Assembly (NCBI RefSeq): GCF_016342405.1
Contig: NZ_JAEINN010000017.1
Coordinates: 36,392 to 100,391, forward strand
DNA: 64,000 nt
Direction of reading: 5' to 3'
Source of the DNA: Maridesulfovibrio ferrireducens
GTDB lineage: Bacteria; Desulfobacterota; Desulfovibrionia; Desulfovibrionales; Desulfovibrionaceae
In this document: one piece after another, positions 62,115 to 64,000 of the stretch
How positions within the stretch are numbered: the first letter of the stretch is position 1
How the letters are laid out: every line of letters starts with the position of its first letter
The notes under the pieces: model-generated
What the model was told of the DNA's origin: nothing
Databases searched by the model: none
Seen by the model: only the letters and a program-made list of their open reading frames with translations
Position numbers and translations under genes: made by a program

Positions 62115-62776
62115 TGGCAACAGGAACAATGCTGGCAGTTGGCTCTATGGCGGCAAGCGTCGTTGGCGGTGCTTTAAGCAGTGGTGGCGGAGGCGGCGGT
62201 GGGGCGGCAGTCGGTCAAGCCGCAAGTTCTGCGGTACAGGTTGCGGGAGGTGGTTTTAATGCACAAGCCGGAATTGGTATGATGACCGATTTCGGAAAGT
62301 CTGTTTTTGATAGTGGAAACTCTCAGAGAGAGGCTGCATACAACTCACAAATGGCAGAACTGCAAAATATTAACAATATGCAACGCGGAGTATACAGTCG
62401 CGACAGCAGTTATAAAGAAGCACAGCTTATCCGGAAAGATGCTGAAATCAAGTTGGCAACTTTGCGCCGCGAATTATATCGCAGAGAGCATTCTCTTGGA
62501 GGTTATAAAGGGGTGCGTCTTGATTCCGGTTCGGTTGTTGATGTTAAAGAAGATACAATCAGGCAGGCCCGTTATGATGCGGAAATTGTAAAATATCAGG
62601 CAGGTATTTCGGCAAGCAGATATCTATCACAAGGGGATATGGCTGTATGGTCGGGAACCAGCAGTGCCATTCTTGATAAAAAGCAATCTGACCATGTTTA
62701 TGGGAAAAAGGTAGACGGCCTTGGTTCTTCTCTTGTTGATAAGGCTGGACAAAATCTTACGAGCTTGCTTGGCTAA
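62114..62776 (+). CDS. Internal virion protein B (T7 gp14-like)
   Basis: The 220-residue protein has a Gly/Ala-rich hydrophobic N-terminus (GSMAASVVGGALSSGGGG...) and a helical body (REAAYNSQMAELQNINNMQR, KDAEIKLATLRRELYRREHS), like T7 gp14, an ejected protein forming the outer-membrane part of the DNA channel. It starts inside the stop of the previous gene. No gp15- or gp16-like core proteins follow; the module ends here. Confidence 0.75.
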   Translation: MATGTMLAVGSMAASVVGGALSSGGGGGGGAAVGQAASSAVQVAGGGFNAQAGIGMMTDFGKSVFDSGNSQREAAYNSQMAELQNINNMQRGVYSRDSSYKEAQLIRKDAEIKLATLRRELYRREHSLGGYKGVRLDSGSVVDVKEDTIRQARYDAEIVKYQAGISASRYLSQGDMAVWSGTSSAILDKKQSDHVYGKKVDGLGSSLVDKAGQNLTSLLG

Positions 62777-62803
62777 TCTTTTTTAAGTTTTTAAATAGAT
62801 GAC

Positions 62804-62842
62804 AAAAGTCGGACGAGTTCAAAATGAATTCGTTCGACTTTT
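62804..62842 (+). terminator. Terminator closing the tail module
   Basis: AAAAGTCGGACGAGTTC pairs with GAATTCGTTCGACTTTT through two G-T wobbles, followed by more T. Confidence 0.88.
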
Positions 62843-62850
62843 TTTGTTGC

Positions 62851-62895
62851 CCGGACCTGAGTCGGCTGTTTCATGTCCGGCCTTCAAATTAAACT
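62851..62895 (+). promoter_or_regulatory. Module promoter element, copy 5
   Basis: CCGGACCTGA, GTCGGCTGTT, TCATGTCCGG (62851-62880) identical to copies 1 and 2. Ten nt after GTCCG comes TAAACT at 62890-62895, the weakest of the five -10 boxes, and TAAGG follows. It precedes the tail fibre gene. Confidence 0.83.
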
Positions 62896-62948
62896 GAAAG
62901 TATAAGGCAATGGTTTTATATTTCAGTAACTTTTTGAGGAGAAAACTT

Positions 62949-64000
62949 ATGACAGTGGTTTCAAGTAGCAACAACATCACTTTTGCGGGTGATGGCATTC
63001 AAAATTTATTCGATTTTAATTTCAGGATTTTCAAGGAAGAAGATCTTGCGGCAGTTGTCCGAGATAGTTCCGGCATAGAAAGAGAGCTGGTCGCAGGAAG
63101 TGATTTTAAGCTTGTTTCTGAAGCTGGAAATGATTCGGGTGGCAGAGCGATGTATCCAGTTTCCGGAACCCCTTTGCAAGCTGGTTGCAGTATAACTTTT
63201 TACAGGGAAATTTCTTATTCTCAGGAACTTGAACTTGTTGATAACGATCCTTTTTCCGCAGAATTGCTTAATGAAGCTTTCGACCGTGGAGTTATGCGTG
63301 ATCAGCAATTGCAGGAGCAGATCGCAAGGGCGTTGAAATATGACATTTCTACTCCGGCGGAAGAACAGCTTATGCCGCAGGAATTTATGAGTAATGTGGT
63401 CTCGTTTCGTGATGCTGCCACAGTTGCGCGAACAGGAGCTGAAACAGCTCGCAGTGAATCAGAAACCGCACGGGGTGCCGCCGAATCCGCCAGAATAGGA
63501 GCTGAGACAGCGCAGACCGCAGCGGAAACTGCGAAAGATGAAGCCGAGGCTATAGCATGGGGGGAGATTGCTAATCTCAGGAGCAAAACACCGATTTTAA
63601 CAGGTCCGGTCAGCGCTACTGAATGTTCAACTGTTGAAATAAGTATTGCTGATTATGTAGCAGATTCTTTAACGAGCTATGAGATTGATGTGGAGGGTTT
63701 CGGTTCTGCCTATCTTGTCGGTTCCGTAGTGATCTGGACTCTTGGAATAGTGGATGTTGATACCGCTCATTCTGTTAAAGTCGTCAGACGCAGGCGCGGA
63801 GAAATCTATTCCGAGTCAGCGATTCATCAGCTTTTGGTCAAAGATGTTTTGGTTAATGACGGCCCGACTGTTGTTTTTGCAGATGATTCCTCCGGATGGC
63901 CCGGTGCGGTTATAGATGCAGATGGAATTCAGCCTCCGGCTTATTCTGTTGGAGCAACTAACGCAAAACAGATTGTCAGTGGTAAAATGGAAGTTGAGGT
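62949..64000 (+). CDS. Tail fibre protein, 3' end beyond the window
   Basis: The frame is open from ATG at 62949 (TGAGGAG upstream) to the window edge, 350 codons. The N-terminal about 130 residues match the T7-type fibre attachment domain (NNITFAGDGIQNLFDFNFRI, AGCSITFYREISYSQELELV). Residues about 155-200 form an Ala/Glu-rich coiled coil with 7-residue repeats (GAETARSESETARGAAESAR). The beta-rich receptor-binding part begins after about residue 215. It has its own promoter, separate from the tail module. Confidence 0.9.
   Translation, partial: MTVVSSSNNITFAGDGIQNLFDFNFRIFKEEDLAAVVRDSSGIERELVAGSDFKLVSEAGNDSGGRAMYPVSGTPLQAGCSITFYREISYSQELELVDNDPFSAELLNEAFDRGVMRDQQLQEQIARALKYDISTPAEEQLMPQEFMSNVVSFRDAATVARTGAETARSESETARGAAESARIGAETAQTAAETAKDEAEAIAWGEIANLRSKTPILTGPVSATECSTVEISIADYVADSLTSYEIDVEGFGSAYLVGSVVIWTLGIVDVDTAHSVKVVRRRRGEIYSESAIHQLLVKDVLVNDGPTVVFADDSSGWPGAVIDADGIQPPAYSVGATNAKQIVSGKMEVE

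Noticed and set aside
39511..62895. The repeats read as a CRISPR or mobile repeat
   Set aside because: Copies are 2.4-13.7 kb apart, all in promoter position on one strand, with conserved -10 spacing; there are no spacers or transposase genes.
39511..62895. The repeats read as transcription terminators
   Set aside because: No T-tract follows and each copy lies after a separate, stronger terminator and before a gene set.
39500..64000. Ordinary complete prophage
   Set aside because: No integrase, repressor, replication genes or att repeats are seen, and chromosomal genes separate the modules. The right edge is open, so this is a preference and not proof.

Overview
The window looks like the chromosome of a marine sulfate-reducing Desulfovibrionaceae bacterium of the Maridesulfovibrio type. 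The case rests on gene content: a periplasmic heterodimeric [FeFe] hydrogenase with its complete HydE/F/G maturation set, multihaem c-type cytochromes with a membrane cytochrome b, a bacteriohemerythrin, FeoAB, an NhaC-type antiporter and a DUF169 protein beside a TauE/SafE exporter. No rRNA, tRNA, CRISPR array, insertion sequence or integrase was recognised.

Layout. 1-627: 5' part of a membrane GGDEF protein, cut by the window edge. 749-4983: feoA-feoB with two exported proteins, behind a possible Fur site. 5102-5761: degenerate PilZ-like protein. 12471 down to 5903 (minus): hydA-hydB-TM1266-type regulator-hydG-unknown-hydE-hydF. 12800: hemerythrin. 16288 down to 13516 (minus): octahaem c, trihaem c, cytochrome b. 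16608: yajQ. 17653-17177 (minus): possible phage-type regulator. 18116-29397 (plus): eight-gene envelope operon with CsgG/LpoB-like, FlgT-like, LPP20-like, AsmA-like, GNA1162-like and SpoIID-like proteins. 37177 down to 29427 (minus): DUF169, TauE, a membrane protein, a PhnD-like binding protein, a histidine kinase and a PEP-synthase-like protein. 37604-39396: MBL hydrolase and zinc alcohol dehydrogenase.

From 39511 onward the window carries the particle genes of a short-tailed (T7-like) virus in five transcription modules: (1) 39511-45750 GTA-type holin, small and large terminase, accessory proteins, portal; (2) 53191-56150 Bbp19-like, scaffold, major capsid, cement-like and a small protein; (3) 56165-58799 an Rhs-repeat protein with a small membrane zinc-ribbon protein; (4) 58817-62842 tail tubular A and B, gp13-like and gp14-like internal proteins; (5) 62851 to beyond the edge, tail fibre. 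Modules 1 and 2 are separated by about 7.4 kb of ordinary chromosomal genes (dual-OB protein, TetR/HlyD/ABC exporter, NhaC antiporter, hemolysin III).

Each module begins with the same regulatory element, a long interrupted palindrome (CCGGACCTGA, 10 nt, TCATGTCCG), followed exactly 10 nt later by a TATNCT-like -10 box, and each complete module ends in a strong terminator. I see no phage replication, integration or repressor genes. A split, co-regulated, particle-only podovirus gene set with a GTA-family holin fits a domesticated particle or gene transfer agent (the short-tailed Dd1 agent of Desulfovibrio desulfuricans is a precedent from memory) better than an active prophage. The Rhs gene under the same promoter suggests the particle programme may also produce a toxin-like or surface protein. 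This is the main discovery candidate; packaging of host DNA cannot be seen from sequence.
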